A stretch of 37,618 nucleotides of DNA from Kiritimatiellia bacterium (GTDB taxonomy: Bacteria; Verrucomicrobiota; Kiritimatiellia; RFP12; UBA1067): contig JAFRSR010000239.1 in NCBI GenBank assembly GCA_017427485.1, forward strand, positions 1-37,618, given 5' to 3'. Position numbers and translations under genes: made by a program. This document shows positions 1 through 6,074 of the stretch, one piece after another; the first letter of the stretch is position 1; each line of letters opens with the position of its first letter. The notes under the pieces are model-generated. The model was given only the letters and a program-made list of their open reading frames with translations, had not been told where the DNA came from and did no database searches.

Positions 1-2
1 AT

Positions 3-668
3 GCCAGCGCCCTCGCGATCCTCCGCCAGCGTTCCGCCGTGATCAGCTTTTCCGGCAACTCGATCACCGTTCAGCTGAGCGGCGAGGGCGTCGACACGAG
101 CGAGGTCGGGGAGCCGGCCCCGCCCATCTACCAGGAGGTGAACGGCGAGGTGGTCGCGCAACCCGTTGATGACGTCGCATCTCCCGGCGAGGAGCCGGAC
201 GAGGGGGGGGGCAAGGACGAGAAGAAGAAGTCCGGCTACTTGTACACGGAAAATTTCCTCGATTTGGAGGAACTGGCCAAGGAGGACTCCACGCGGTCGT
301 ACGAGGGCATCCTTTTCCGCGTCGAGCTGGTGGACGAAGAGGGAAAGGCGCTGGATACGGCGACGTCCACCCAGCTCCGGAGCGAGGCCGACGCCCTGAT
401 CGCGAAGCGCGGCCCGGCCGGCGCGGCCTGGTCCAATACGTCCGGGGAGATCGACCTCGGCGCGGACGACGACGCGGAGAAGCCCGAAGTCCGACCCGAG
501 AACGAGGGCCGCGTCATCTACGAGACGAACGGCAACTGCGCACCTTATCGCGTCACCCTCTTCGCGGCGACGGGCGACAACGAGGAAGGCGATGAGCTGA
601 TGACCGTGAACGTGTCGCGCTCGGGCAAGGTCACGATCGGAGACGAAGAGGACGAGAGGCGGCGATGA
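3..668 (+). CDS. GspH-like minor pseudopilin, C-terminal part (5' end outside window)
   Basis: The reading frame is open from base 3, so the gene starts before the window; the first possible internal start (GTG at 39) is not believed to be the real one. The visible 221 residues are acidic and low in hydrophobic stretches. The last third, with a predicted beta-rich segment running from YRVTLFAATGD to VNVSRSGKVTIG, looks like the C-terminal end of GspH/FimT-type minor pseudopilins, where a strand ends in a T/S-G-K/R-V motif. The methylation motif and N-terminal helix that would prove the family lie upstream and are not seen. It overlaps the next pseudopilin gene by ATGA, so the four genes are translationally coupled. 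The call rests mainly on position before GspI, GspJ and GspK. Confidence 0.55.
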   Translation, partial: ASALAILRQRSAVISFSGNSITVQLSGEGVDTSEVGEPAPPIYQEVNGEVVAQPVDDVASPGEEPDEGGGKDEKKKSGYLYTENFLDLEELAKEDSTRSYEGILFRVELVDEEGKALDTATSTQLRSEADALIAKRGPAGAAWSNTSGEIDLGADDDAEKPEVRPENEGRVIYETNGNCAPYRVTLFAATGDNEEGDELMTVNVSRSGKVTIGDEEDERRR

Positions 669-1153
669 GCGTGCGGATGGACAGGCGCGGGTTCACGCTC
701 CTGGAGGTGATGATCGCCACGATCATCCTCTCCATTGGACTCGTCGTGCTTCTGACGAGCTTCGCGAACTGCCAGAAGGTCATGAAGGCCTCGCAGGACC
801 ACGAGACGGCCCAGTACGTGCTGGTGTTGGGCGAGACGGTCTACCCCATTCCGTCGCCCGACCTCGTGACGGGCGATCCACTGGACGACGATCGGCTGAA
901 CATCGAGGAGACGAAGGCCGAGGACCTGCTTGACTACCTGGAAATCTCGTCGTCCGACCTGCCGAAAGACCGCCGCGACGAATTGTCCTCGTACACATTC
1001 GAGCGCACCGTGGACGAAATCGACGACGAGGAGCTCAAGCGCGCCGGCTACCTCTACACGCTCCGCACGCGCGTCCGCTGGGGCAGCACGCGCCTGCGCG
1101 ACGAAGACAGACCCAAGCTGGAGGTGCTGACGCTCTGGAGGAAGCAGCAGTGA
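665..1153 (+). CDS. gspI: GspI-like minor pseudopilin with prepilin methylation motif
   Basis: 162 residues. The N-terminus has the prepilin peptidase site: basic residues, then RRG followed by FTLLEVMIATIILSIG, with the conserved Glu at +5 after the cleaved Gly and a single hydrophobic helix. The family is a minor pseudopilin of the type II secretion system, placed at the tip of the periplasmic pseudopilus and processed by GspO. Length (about 150 residues after cleavage) and operon position support GspI rather than a type IV pilus subunit. The mature part is acidic. ATG at 665 overlaps the TGA of the preceding gene, and its own TGA overlaps the GTG start of the next one. An equally possible reading is a generic PVC-group pseudopilin outside the strict GspI family. 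Confidence 0.7.
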   Translation: MSVRMDRRGFTLLEVMIATIILSIGLVVLLTSFANCQKVMKASQDHETAQYVLVLGETVYPIPSPDLVTGDPLDDDRLNIEETKAEDLLDYLEISSSDLPKDRRDELSSYTFERTVDEIDDEELKRAGYLYTLRTRVRWGSTRLRDEDRPKLEVLTLWRKQQ

Positions 1154-2046
1154 GGCGCGGGTTCACCATGATCGAGATGCTGCTCGCCGTCATGATCCTC
1201 TCGATCATGACGATCGTCAGCACGATGGTGTTCCACACGGTCGTGCGCAACTGGACGCTTGCGACGGAGATGGCCGACAACATGCAGCGCGTGGACTATA
1301 TCACCGCGCAGGTCGTCTACGCCCTCCGCAGCGCCTACTTCCCCACGGGCGGCCAGACGTCCAATGCGGACGGCTTCATGCTTCTCGACGAGAACGAGCG
1401 CAACGAGCCCGACGTGTCAGACGTCATCAGCTGGACGAAGCTTGGCCCGTCCATCGTCGGACGCAACTCCCGTTTCGCCCACTCGCCGCACAAGGTGACG
1501 CTGTTCGTGCGGTCCGAGAAGGACGCCGACGAAGACCACCCCGCCGGCCTGATCGCCCAGGTGATCGGCGAAGACAAGTTCCGGCCGGAGGACTTCGACG
1601 AGGACGACGAGACGAACTGGGACTGGTTCCTGCTCGGTCCCCAGGTGCAGGGGTTCAACTGCCGCGTGCTGGACAAGGACGAGCCCTTCGAGAACGACAT
1701 GGCGAACTGGCAGGACACGTGGGACACCTCGAACAGCATCCCCCGGCGCGTGCAGCTGACGTTCTGGATGAAGCCGATCGACGACGGCAAAGAGCCCTAT
1801 CCCATCGTGCGTGTAGTTGAAATTCCGCTGTGGGACATCTCCCAGAATCCGCTGAAGACCGATTCCACCGCAAGCGACGGCGGCGGCAAGGGCGGCAAGA
1901 AGACAGGTGACGGCAAGGGCGGTTCCGGGGGCAGCAAGGGCGGAAGCGGCGCAGGCGGCGGCAAGGGCGGACGTTCCGGCGGCGGCGGAAGAATGCCGCC
2001 GGCGGGTGGCGGCGCGCCGCCGGGCGGTGGAGGGCCGAGGCGATGA
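1150..2046 (+). CDS. gspJ: GspJ-like minor pseudopilin with Gly/Lys-rich C-terminal tail
   Basis: 298 residues, GTG start overlapping the previous stop (GTGA). The prepilin signal is very short: M-R-R-G then FTMIEMLLAVMILSIM, with Glu at +5. In the known complex GspJ forms the pseudopilus tip with GspI and GspK. The globular part runs to about residue 235, close to the usual GspJ length. It is followed by a tail (residues about 240-298) made almost only of Gly, Lys, Ser, Pro and Arg, which is not part of the family. The tail is basic, unlike the acidic globular domain. The gene order I-J-K and the overlaps make GspJ the best name; sequence alone would only say pseudopilin. Confidence 0.7.
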   Translation: MRRGFTMIEMLLAVMILSIMTIVSTMVFHTVVRNWTLATEMADNMQRVDYITAQVVYALRSAYFPTGGQTSNADGFMLLDENERNEPDVSDVISWTKLGPSIVGRNSRFAHSPHKVTLFVRSEKDADEDHPAGLIAQVIGEDKFRPEDFDEDDETNWDWFLLGPQVQGFNCRVLDKDEPFENDMANWQDTWDTSNSIPRRVQLTFWMKPIDDGKEPYPIVRVVEIPLWDISQNPLKTDSTASDGGGKGGKKTGDGKGGSGGSKGGSGAGGGKGGRSGGGGRMPPAGGGAPPGGGGPRR

Positions 2047-3287
2047 AAAGGCATTCCAGAAAGGGCAGCGCGCTTGTGAGCGTGATCTGGCTGCTGGCGG
2101 TGTTGTCCATCCTCATCGCGAGCTATGCGGTGGACGCGCACCTGCAGACGCGCATCAACATCTACCTGCGCGAGCGCGTGGCGGTGGACCATCTGACGGA
2201 CGCCGGACTCGCCATCGCCGAGGTCATTCTGACGGACTACCAGAACGTGTCGGAGGCGAGTTCGGATGCGGATCTGGAGAAGTTGCAGGAGGATGATCGC
2301 TGGTACAACGAGAAACGGCTGCTCAAGTCGCAGGGCGGCAAGGAGGTGTCGACCGGCGCAGTCCCCGTTGACGCGTTGAATCCAGAAGGCGGGACCGTGA
2401 CCGTGACGATCCGCCCGATCGAGTCCAAATTCAACATCAACAACCTCTACGCCGGCGGCGACGCGAACTTCGCCGAGATCTGGATGAACATCCTCGCGAT
2501 CAGCGGCGTCCCGAAGGACTACTGGGACGGCATTGTCGACGGCTGGTGCGACTGGCGCGACCCGGACGGCACGCAGACGGGCGACGACGGTGCGGAGAGC
2601 GACTTCTACTCCGAAGCCTACCAGGATTTCGTCGACGGGCGCGACGAGGAGAAGAACAAGAACTACAAGCCAAAGGCGCGCGACGGCGAGATCGTGGACC
2701 TTGAGGAACTGAAGTCCATCAAGGGATTCAACGAGTACAAGGAGCAGCCCATCAACGCCGATGCCATCTTGAACGGCGGCGTGCTGAATCCGGACGAGGA
2801 TCCGGAAAACCAGATTGTCATCACGAACGGCATCAGCCGGTTTTTCTCCGTGTACGGCAGCGGCAAGATCAACGTGAACGCGGTCAAGGACCCTCTTGTC
2901 CTCGCCGCCATTCCCGGCATCTACGCGGGCAATCCAGACGATCCGCGGGCCGAAGACGCTTCGGCTGCGATAGCCATCGCCGAGAAGATCATCGAGCGCC
3001 GCGAGATGGAGCCGACGGACGGGAGAAACCCCTTGCTCACTTTGGACGACGACGCGAACGAAACGGGCGCCTACAAGGACATGAACAGCCTCCAGGAACG
3101 TCTTCAGGAGCTGGAGCACCTCGATGTCCAGAACGAGGCGTCAACCTATTTCGCGTTCCAGCCGGAAAAGTTTTTCGAGATCACGATCGTCGGCAAGTCG
3201 TTCGGCATCGTCCACAAGATCGTGGCCATCGCGCTTGTCAACGAGGACGGAAAGGTGCGCTACCTCCGCTGGCAGGAAGACCCGTAA
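2043..3287 (+). CDS. gspK: GspK-like pseudopilus tip protein
   Basis: 414 residues, ATG overlapping the previous stop (ATGA). After a basic start (MKRHSRKG) comes SALVSVIWLLAVLSILIASY, the typical GspK signal: prepilin-type cleavage after Gly but no Glu at +5. GspK is the largest minor pseudopilin and caps the type II secretion pseudopilus. Family features are visible: the FNINNLY strand near residues 130-135, the VDGWCDWRDPDG segment near 165-176 followed by an acidic, probably metal-binding stretch ending in ESDFY, and a GKINVNAV segment near 278 that resembles the helix-hairpin part (LNVNTA) of GspK. It is the last recognisable gene of the operon here; the following gene is 79 bp away and is not GspL or GspM by sequence. 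Confidence 0.8.
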   Translation: MKRHSRKGSALVSVIWLLAVLSILIASYAVDAHLQTRINIYLRERVAVDHLTDAGLAIAEVILTDYQNVSEASSDADLEKLQEDDRWYNEKRLLKSQGGKEVSTGAVPVDALNPEGGTVTVTIRPIESKFNINNLYAGGDANFAEIWMNILAISGVPKDYWDGIVDGWCDWRDPDGTQTGDDGAESDFYSEAYQDFVDGRDEEKNKNYKPKARDGEIVDLEELKSIKGFNEYKEQPINADAILNGGVLNPDEDPENQIVITNGISRFFSVYGSGKINVNAVKDPLVLAAIPGIYAGNPDDPRAEDASAAIAIAEKIIERREMEPTDGRNPLLTLDDDANETGAYKDMNSLQERLQELEHLDVQNEASTYFAFQPEKFFEITIVGKSFGIVHKIVAIALVNEDGKVRYLRWQEDP

Positions 3288-3312
3288 GAAGGGAATAGGT
3301 AATAGGTTATAG

Positions 3313-3359
3313 TGAATAGTTAAAAGTTAAGGTTAGAGTGAATAGCGAACAGTTAAGGA
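3313..3359 (+). repeat. AT-rich heptamer-like tandem repeat before the coiled-coil gene
   Basis: The 79-bp gap between the GspK-like gene and the next gene is built from 7-bp words: TGAATAG (3313), TTAAAAG (3320), TTAAGGT (3327), a 5-bp break, TGAATAG (3339), CGAACAG (3346), TTAAGGA (3353). The last word supplies the AAGGAG ribosome binding site for the gene at 3367. A similar 7-bp array lies at 4848-4889. Confidence 0.6.
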
Positions 3360-3366
3360 GGATGAG

Positions 3367-4650
3367 ATGAGAGGCAAGAACCAGAAGGTCGTTTTCGCGG
3401 CGCTGATTGTCGTCTTGGCGGGAATAGGCTATTTCCTGCACACGCTGGCGCAGGAGAGCCTGCGCCGAGAGCTCACGGAGAAACGCAGGAAAGTGGAAGT
3501 CGAGTTGAATCGCCTGCGTGAATCGAACGCCGGGGCGCGCGCAGCCGCTGACGAGGCCGCCGCAAAGGAGAAGACGACGCGGAACGAGGCAAAGAAGGCC
3601 GAGGCCGAAAAGGCCAGAAGCGAGAACGAGCGTGCGGCCGCCGAGGCGAAGGCCGCAGCCGAGAAACAGGAGAAGGAGAACCTCGAGGAGAAGCGTAAGC
3701 TCGCCAAAGAAGAGACCGAGCGCGCCGAGAAGGCCGCCGTGGCCGCCGAAGCCGAGAAGAAGCGGCTCGAAGCCGAGAAGGTCGCCTCCGAGGCGAAGGA
3801 GAAGGAACTTGTCGCGCAACGCGCGAAGGACGAGGTGTCGCTCAAGATTGCGGCCGCGGCGCGCGCACAGTCTGAGGCAGACGCCGCGCGGGCGCTGGCG
3901 AAGCAGAAAACAGCCGAAGCCGAAAAGGAGAAGAGCGAGAACGACCTCAAGACTGCCGAGAAGCTCGCGAGTGCGCGCCGCGACGAGCGGCTGCTCATGT
4001 ACAAACGCGGCGGCGAGAGCGGTGCCGAACGAAAGGAGATTCAGCACGCCGAAAAGCTGCTCAAGGCGATGGAGGCCTGGGAGTCCGGGGTGTTCTCGCC
4101 TGAGAATCTCGCAGAAAATGCACCGCCTCCCGTTGAAGAGCCCTATCAGGCCCCTGCCGAAGAAGACCTCGCCCCTGCAGAGGAGAGGAACATGCTCGAG
4201 GAGGATGCCCCCCCGCCGCCAAATCCGCGGGACGAAAAACTCAAGAAGCTTACGACCGAGCGCAGTCAGTTGCTGGACGATAAGCGCCGTCGCGTGGCGG
4301 AGTCTTTCCTGGCGCATGTCGCACCTCGTTACCACGCCGCAAGGGACACAGGCAACACGCACGACGCAGACTACTACTTCTCGGTTCTGAAGACGCATTT
4401 CGAGTCCTGTTACGTTACCGCGAGGAAGGAAGGCAACTTTCGTGACATGGAGTACTATTTCTCGGTGCTGAAGTCACTGATTGAGCCCCGTTACTTTGCC
4501 GAGGAGAGCCAAGGGCGTTTGCGCTCTGCAAAACACTACCTTTCCATGTTGACTTCGCTGGATAAAGACTATAAGCCGCCGAAGAAGGACGCGCAGAAGA
4601 AAGACGCCTCCCCAAAAGAGGCTTCGAAAAGCGACGCTTCGAAACCTTGA
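3367..4650 (+). CDS. Membrane-anchored coiled-coil protein with three 27-residue C-terminal repeats
   Basis: 427 residues; no family recognised. Start at 3367 is chosen because AAGGAG lies 6 bp upstream and the ATG at 3362 runs straight into a stop. Residues about 6-24 (QKVVFAALIVVLAGIGYFL) form one membrane segment with a basic N-terminus, so the bulk should be outside the cytoplasm. Residues about 30-215 are an almost pure Ala/Glu/Lys heptad coiled coil. A Pro/acidic linker follows (about 240-290). Residues 322-402 hold three tandem copies of a 27-residue unit, each with Y-Y/H-Y-[FL]-S-[VM]-L in the same place (322-348, 349-375, 376-402). A Lys/Asp/Ser tail ends the protein. It sits where GspL/GspM would be in a type II secretion operon and has a similar one-membrane-helix plus coiled-coil plan, but no sequence match is evident. 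A structural or periplasm-spanning role is a guess. Confidence 0.75.
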   Translation: MRGKNQKVVFAALIVVLAGIGYFLHTLAQESLRRELTEKRRKVEVELNRLRESNAGARAAADEAAAKEKTTRNEAKKAEAEKARSENERAAAEAKAAAEKQEKENLEEKRKLAKEETERAEKAAVAAEAEKKRLEAEKVASEAKEKELVAQRAKDEVSLKIAAAARAQSEADAARALAKQKTAEAEKEKSENDLKTAEKLASARRDERLLMYKRGGESGAERKEIQHAEKLLKAMEAWESGVFSPENLAENAPPPVEEPYQAPAEEDLAPAEERNMLEEDAPPPPNPRDEKLKKLTTERSQLLDDKRRRVAESFLAHVAPRYHAARDTGNTHDADYYFSVLKTHFESCYVTARKEGNFRDMEYYFSVLKSLIEPRYFAEESQGRLRSAKHYLSMLTSLDKDYKPPKKDAQKKDASPKEASKSDASKP

Positions 4651-4683
4651 GTTGCCCGCCTTCCGAAAAGTGAAAATACCCCC

Positions 4684-4712
4684 TTGCATGCAGAGGGGTG
4701 TTTTGATATACT
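4684..4712 (+). promoter_or_regulatory. Promoter of tRNA-Asp
   Basis: A -35 box TTGCAT (4684-4689) and a -10 box TATACT (4707-4712) are separated by exactly 17 bp. The expected transcription start is near 4719, about 14 nt before the mature tRNA. This is the clearest sigma70-type promoter in the window and lies in the 82-bp gap after the coiled-coil gene. Confidence 0.75.
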
Positions 4713-4732
4713 ACTTCCGTTTTCACCTCTAT

Positions 4733-4807
4733 GGGCTCATCGTTCATCGGTTAGGACCTCGGACTGTCGATCCGAAGAGGGGAGTTCGATTCTCCCTGAG
4801 CCCGCCA
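4733..4807 (+). tRNA. tRNA-Asp (anticodon GTC)
   Basis: A full cloverleaf can be drawn. Acceptor stem GGGCTCA (4733-4739) pairs with TGAGCCC (4797-4803). D stem GTTC/GGAC is at 4742-4745 and 4754-4757. Anticodon stem TCGGA/TCCGA closes the loop CTGTCGA, with anticodon GTC at 4766-4768. T stem GGGAG/CTCCC (4780-4784, 4792-4796) encloses the loop TTCGATT. The discriminator base is G and CCA is encoded (4805-4807). It has its own promoter upstream and a terminator just downstream, so it is a single-gene transcript. Confidence 0.95.
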
Positions 4808-4814
4808 CTTTAAA

Positions 4815-4837
4815 ACGCCGGAAGGCGTCTTTTTTTT
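4815..4837 (+). terminator. Rho-independent terminator after tRNA-Asp
   Basis: Stem ACGCC/GGCGT (4815-4819 and 4824-4828) with a GGAA tetraloop is followed by C and eight T residues (4830-4837). An A tract just upstream can extend the stem partly into the T run. It begins 8 bp after the tRNA CCA end. Confidence 0.85.
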
Positions 4838-4847
4838 ATCCTCCGCG

Positions 4848-4889
4848 CGAACCACGAACCGCGAACCACGAACCGCGAACCGCGAAACT
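4848..4889 (+). repeat. 7-bp tandem repeat CGAACC(A/G)
   Basis: Five perfect-length units (CGAACCA, CGAACCG, CGAACCA, CGAACCG, CGAACCG) and a sixth degenerate one (CGAAACT) run without gaps directly upstream of the -10 box of the oxidoreductase gene. There are no spacers, so it is not a CRISPR array. Confidence 0.85.
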
Positions 4890-4890
4890 G

Positions 4891-4899
4891 TGGTATAAT
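4891..4899 (+). promoter_or_regulatory. Extended -10 promoter, probably giving a leaderless mRNA
   Basis: TGGTATAAT matches an extended -10 element (TGN followed by TATAAT, 4894-4899). There is no good -35 box; the upstream DNA is the heptamer array. Transcription should start about 7 nt downstream, at or next to the ATG at 4907, and no ribosome binding site is present there. Confidence 0.6.
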
Positions 4900-4906
4900 G
4901 TTCGCC

Positions 4907-5554
4907 ATGGAAAAACTCAAGATGGCGATGGTCGGTGGCGGCGTCGGTGCCTTCATCGGCAAGGTTCACCGCGCGGCCGCGCGGTTCAACGGCGACGTGG
5001 AGTTCGTGGCGGGCGCGTTCAGCTCGGATCCCGTCCGCAGCCGCGAGCAGGGCGTGCAGCTGGGGCTCGACCCCGCGCGCGCGTACGGCTCCTGGCAGGA
5101 GATGCTTGCCGGCGAGACGGCGCGCCCGGCGGGTGAGCGCGCGGATTTCGTGAGCATCTGCACGCCGCCGGGCTCGCATTTCGAAATCGCGAAGGCGTGC
5201 CTGGAGGCTGGCTTCCACGTGATGTGCGAGAAGCCGATGACGCGTAACGCCGCCGAGGCCGAGGAACTGGCCGCCTGCGTGGCGCGCACGCGGCGCGTGT
5301 TCGGCCTCATGCACCCGTACGTGGGCTATCCCACCGTGAAGCTCGCGCGCGACCTCGTCGCCCGTGGGGACCTCGGTCCCGTGGCGAAGGTCGTGGTGCA
5401 GTACCCGCAGGGCTCCTTCCGCCGCATCGACTGGACGAAGCCGCTCACCCCGCGCCAGAAATGGCAGCGTGATCCGCGCGTGCACGGCATCTCCGGCTGC
5501 ATGTCCGACATCGGCGTGCACGCCGCGAACCTCCTGGAGTACGTGACGGGATGA
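4907..5554 (+). CDS. Gfo/Idh/MocA-type oxidoreductase, N-terminal half (frameshifted gene)
   Basis: 215 residues forming the NAD(P)-binding Rossmann half of a Gfo/Idh/MocA dehydrogenase. The start at 4907 (MEKLKMAMVGGG) is preferred to ATG 4898, which overlaps the -10 box. Visible features are the glycine-rich loop VGGGVGAFIG near the N-terminus, the ICTPPGSH strand near residue 83, and the catalytic-lysine motif CEKPM near residue 107. The family oxidises or epimerises sugars and cyclitols with a bound nicotinamide cofactor; the substrate cannot be told. The frame ends at TGA 5552-5554 in the sequence LLEYVTG, where intact relatives continue directly into the substrate-binding half. That half is present in the -1 frame starting at 5551. 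No signal peptide, so cytoplasmic. Likely a single gene interrupted by a one-base deletion or a sequencing error. Confidence 0.8.
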   Translation: MEKLKMAMVGGGVGAFIGKVHRAAARFNGDVEFVAGAFSSDPVRSREQGVQLGLDPARAYGSWQEMLAGETARPAGERADFVSICTPPGSHFEIAKACLEAGFHVMCEKPMTRNAAEAEELAACVARTRRVFGLMHPYVGYPTVKLARDLVARGDLGPVAKVVVQYPQGSFRRIDWTKPLTPRQKWQRDPRVHGISGCMSDIGVHAANLLEYVTG

Positions 5555-6063
5555 AGATCCGCGCGGTGCTGAGCGACCTCGCGCGCTTCACCCACGGGCC
5601 GCTCGACGACGACGGCGTGGCGCTTCTGCGCCTGGAGAAAGGCGCGCGCGGCGTGCTGCTCGCCTCGAAGATCGCGACGGGCGAGGACAACGGCCTGCGC
5701 ATCCGCGTGTACGGCGAGAAGAAGGCGCTTGCCTGGCGGGAGGACGCCCCCGAGACGCTGACGATCACGAGCCCCTTCGCGCCGGCGGAGACCTGGCGCC
5801 GCGGGGCCGCCTACGTGGCGGCGGCCTCCGCCGCGGCCGCGCGCGGCACGCATCTGCCCGCCGCCCATCCCGAAGGCCTGCACGAGGCGTTCGCGAACAC
5901 CTACCGCAATTTCTGCGACACGATCCGCGCGCGGCAGGCGCGTCGCCGCCCGACCGCCCTGGAACTGGACTTCCCCAACGAGAAGTCCGGCGTGCGCGGC
6001 ATGCGGTTTGTGGAGGCGATGGTCGCCTCCGCCCGCGACGGCAATACATGGAAAAAAGTCTGA
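5551..6063 (+). CDS. Gfo/Idh/MocA-type oxidoreductase, C-terminal half (frameshifted gene)
   Basis: 170 residues matching the substrate-binding half of the same enzyme. Family landmarks are LDDDGVALLRLEKGARGV, then ENGLRIRVYGEKKALAW, and near the end the GVRGMRFVEAMVAS helix. ATG 5551 overlaps the stop of the first half (ATGA) in the -1 frame. Together the two parts give about 385 residues, the normal length of one enzyme, with no residues missing or repeated at the join. One extra base near 5550 would restore a single frame. The overlap could in principle allow coupled translation of two separate halves, so a two-chain enzyme is not excluded. It is followed after 11 bp by the GH123-like gene, probably on the same transcript. 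Confidence 0.75.
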   Translation: MKIRAVLSDLARFTHGPLDDDGVALLRLEKGARGVLLASKIATGEDNGLRIRVYGEKKALAWREDAPETLTITSPFAPAETWRRGAAYVAAASAAAARGTHLPAAHPEGLHEAFANTYRNFCDTIRARQARRRPTALELDFPNEKSGVRGMRFVEAMVASARDGNTWKKV

Positions 6064-6074
6064 GGAGGTACGAA

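Noticed and set aside
1797..3119. Minus-strand frame of 440 codons opposite the GspJ/GspK genes
   Set aside because: Shadow of genes with clear prepilin motifs and translational coupling; its Pro-rich part is only the reverse of the Gly-rich tail.
3367..4650. GspL or GspM for the coiled-coil protein
   Set aside because: Only the position and the one-helix-plus-coiled-coil plan agree. The extreme length of the Ala/Glu/Lys coiled coil and the 27-residue repeats do not occur in those families.
4848..4889. CRISPR array
   Set aside because: The repeats are 7 bp and contiguous with no spacers, and no cas gene is nearby.
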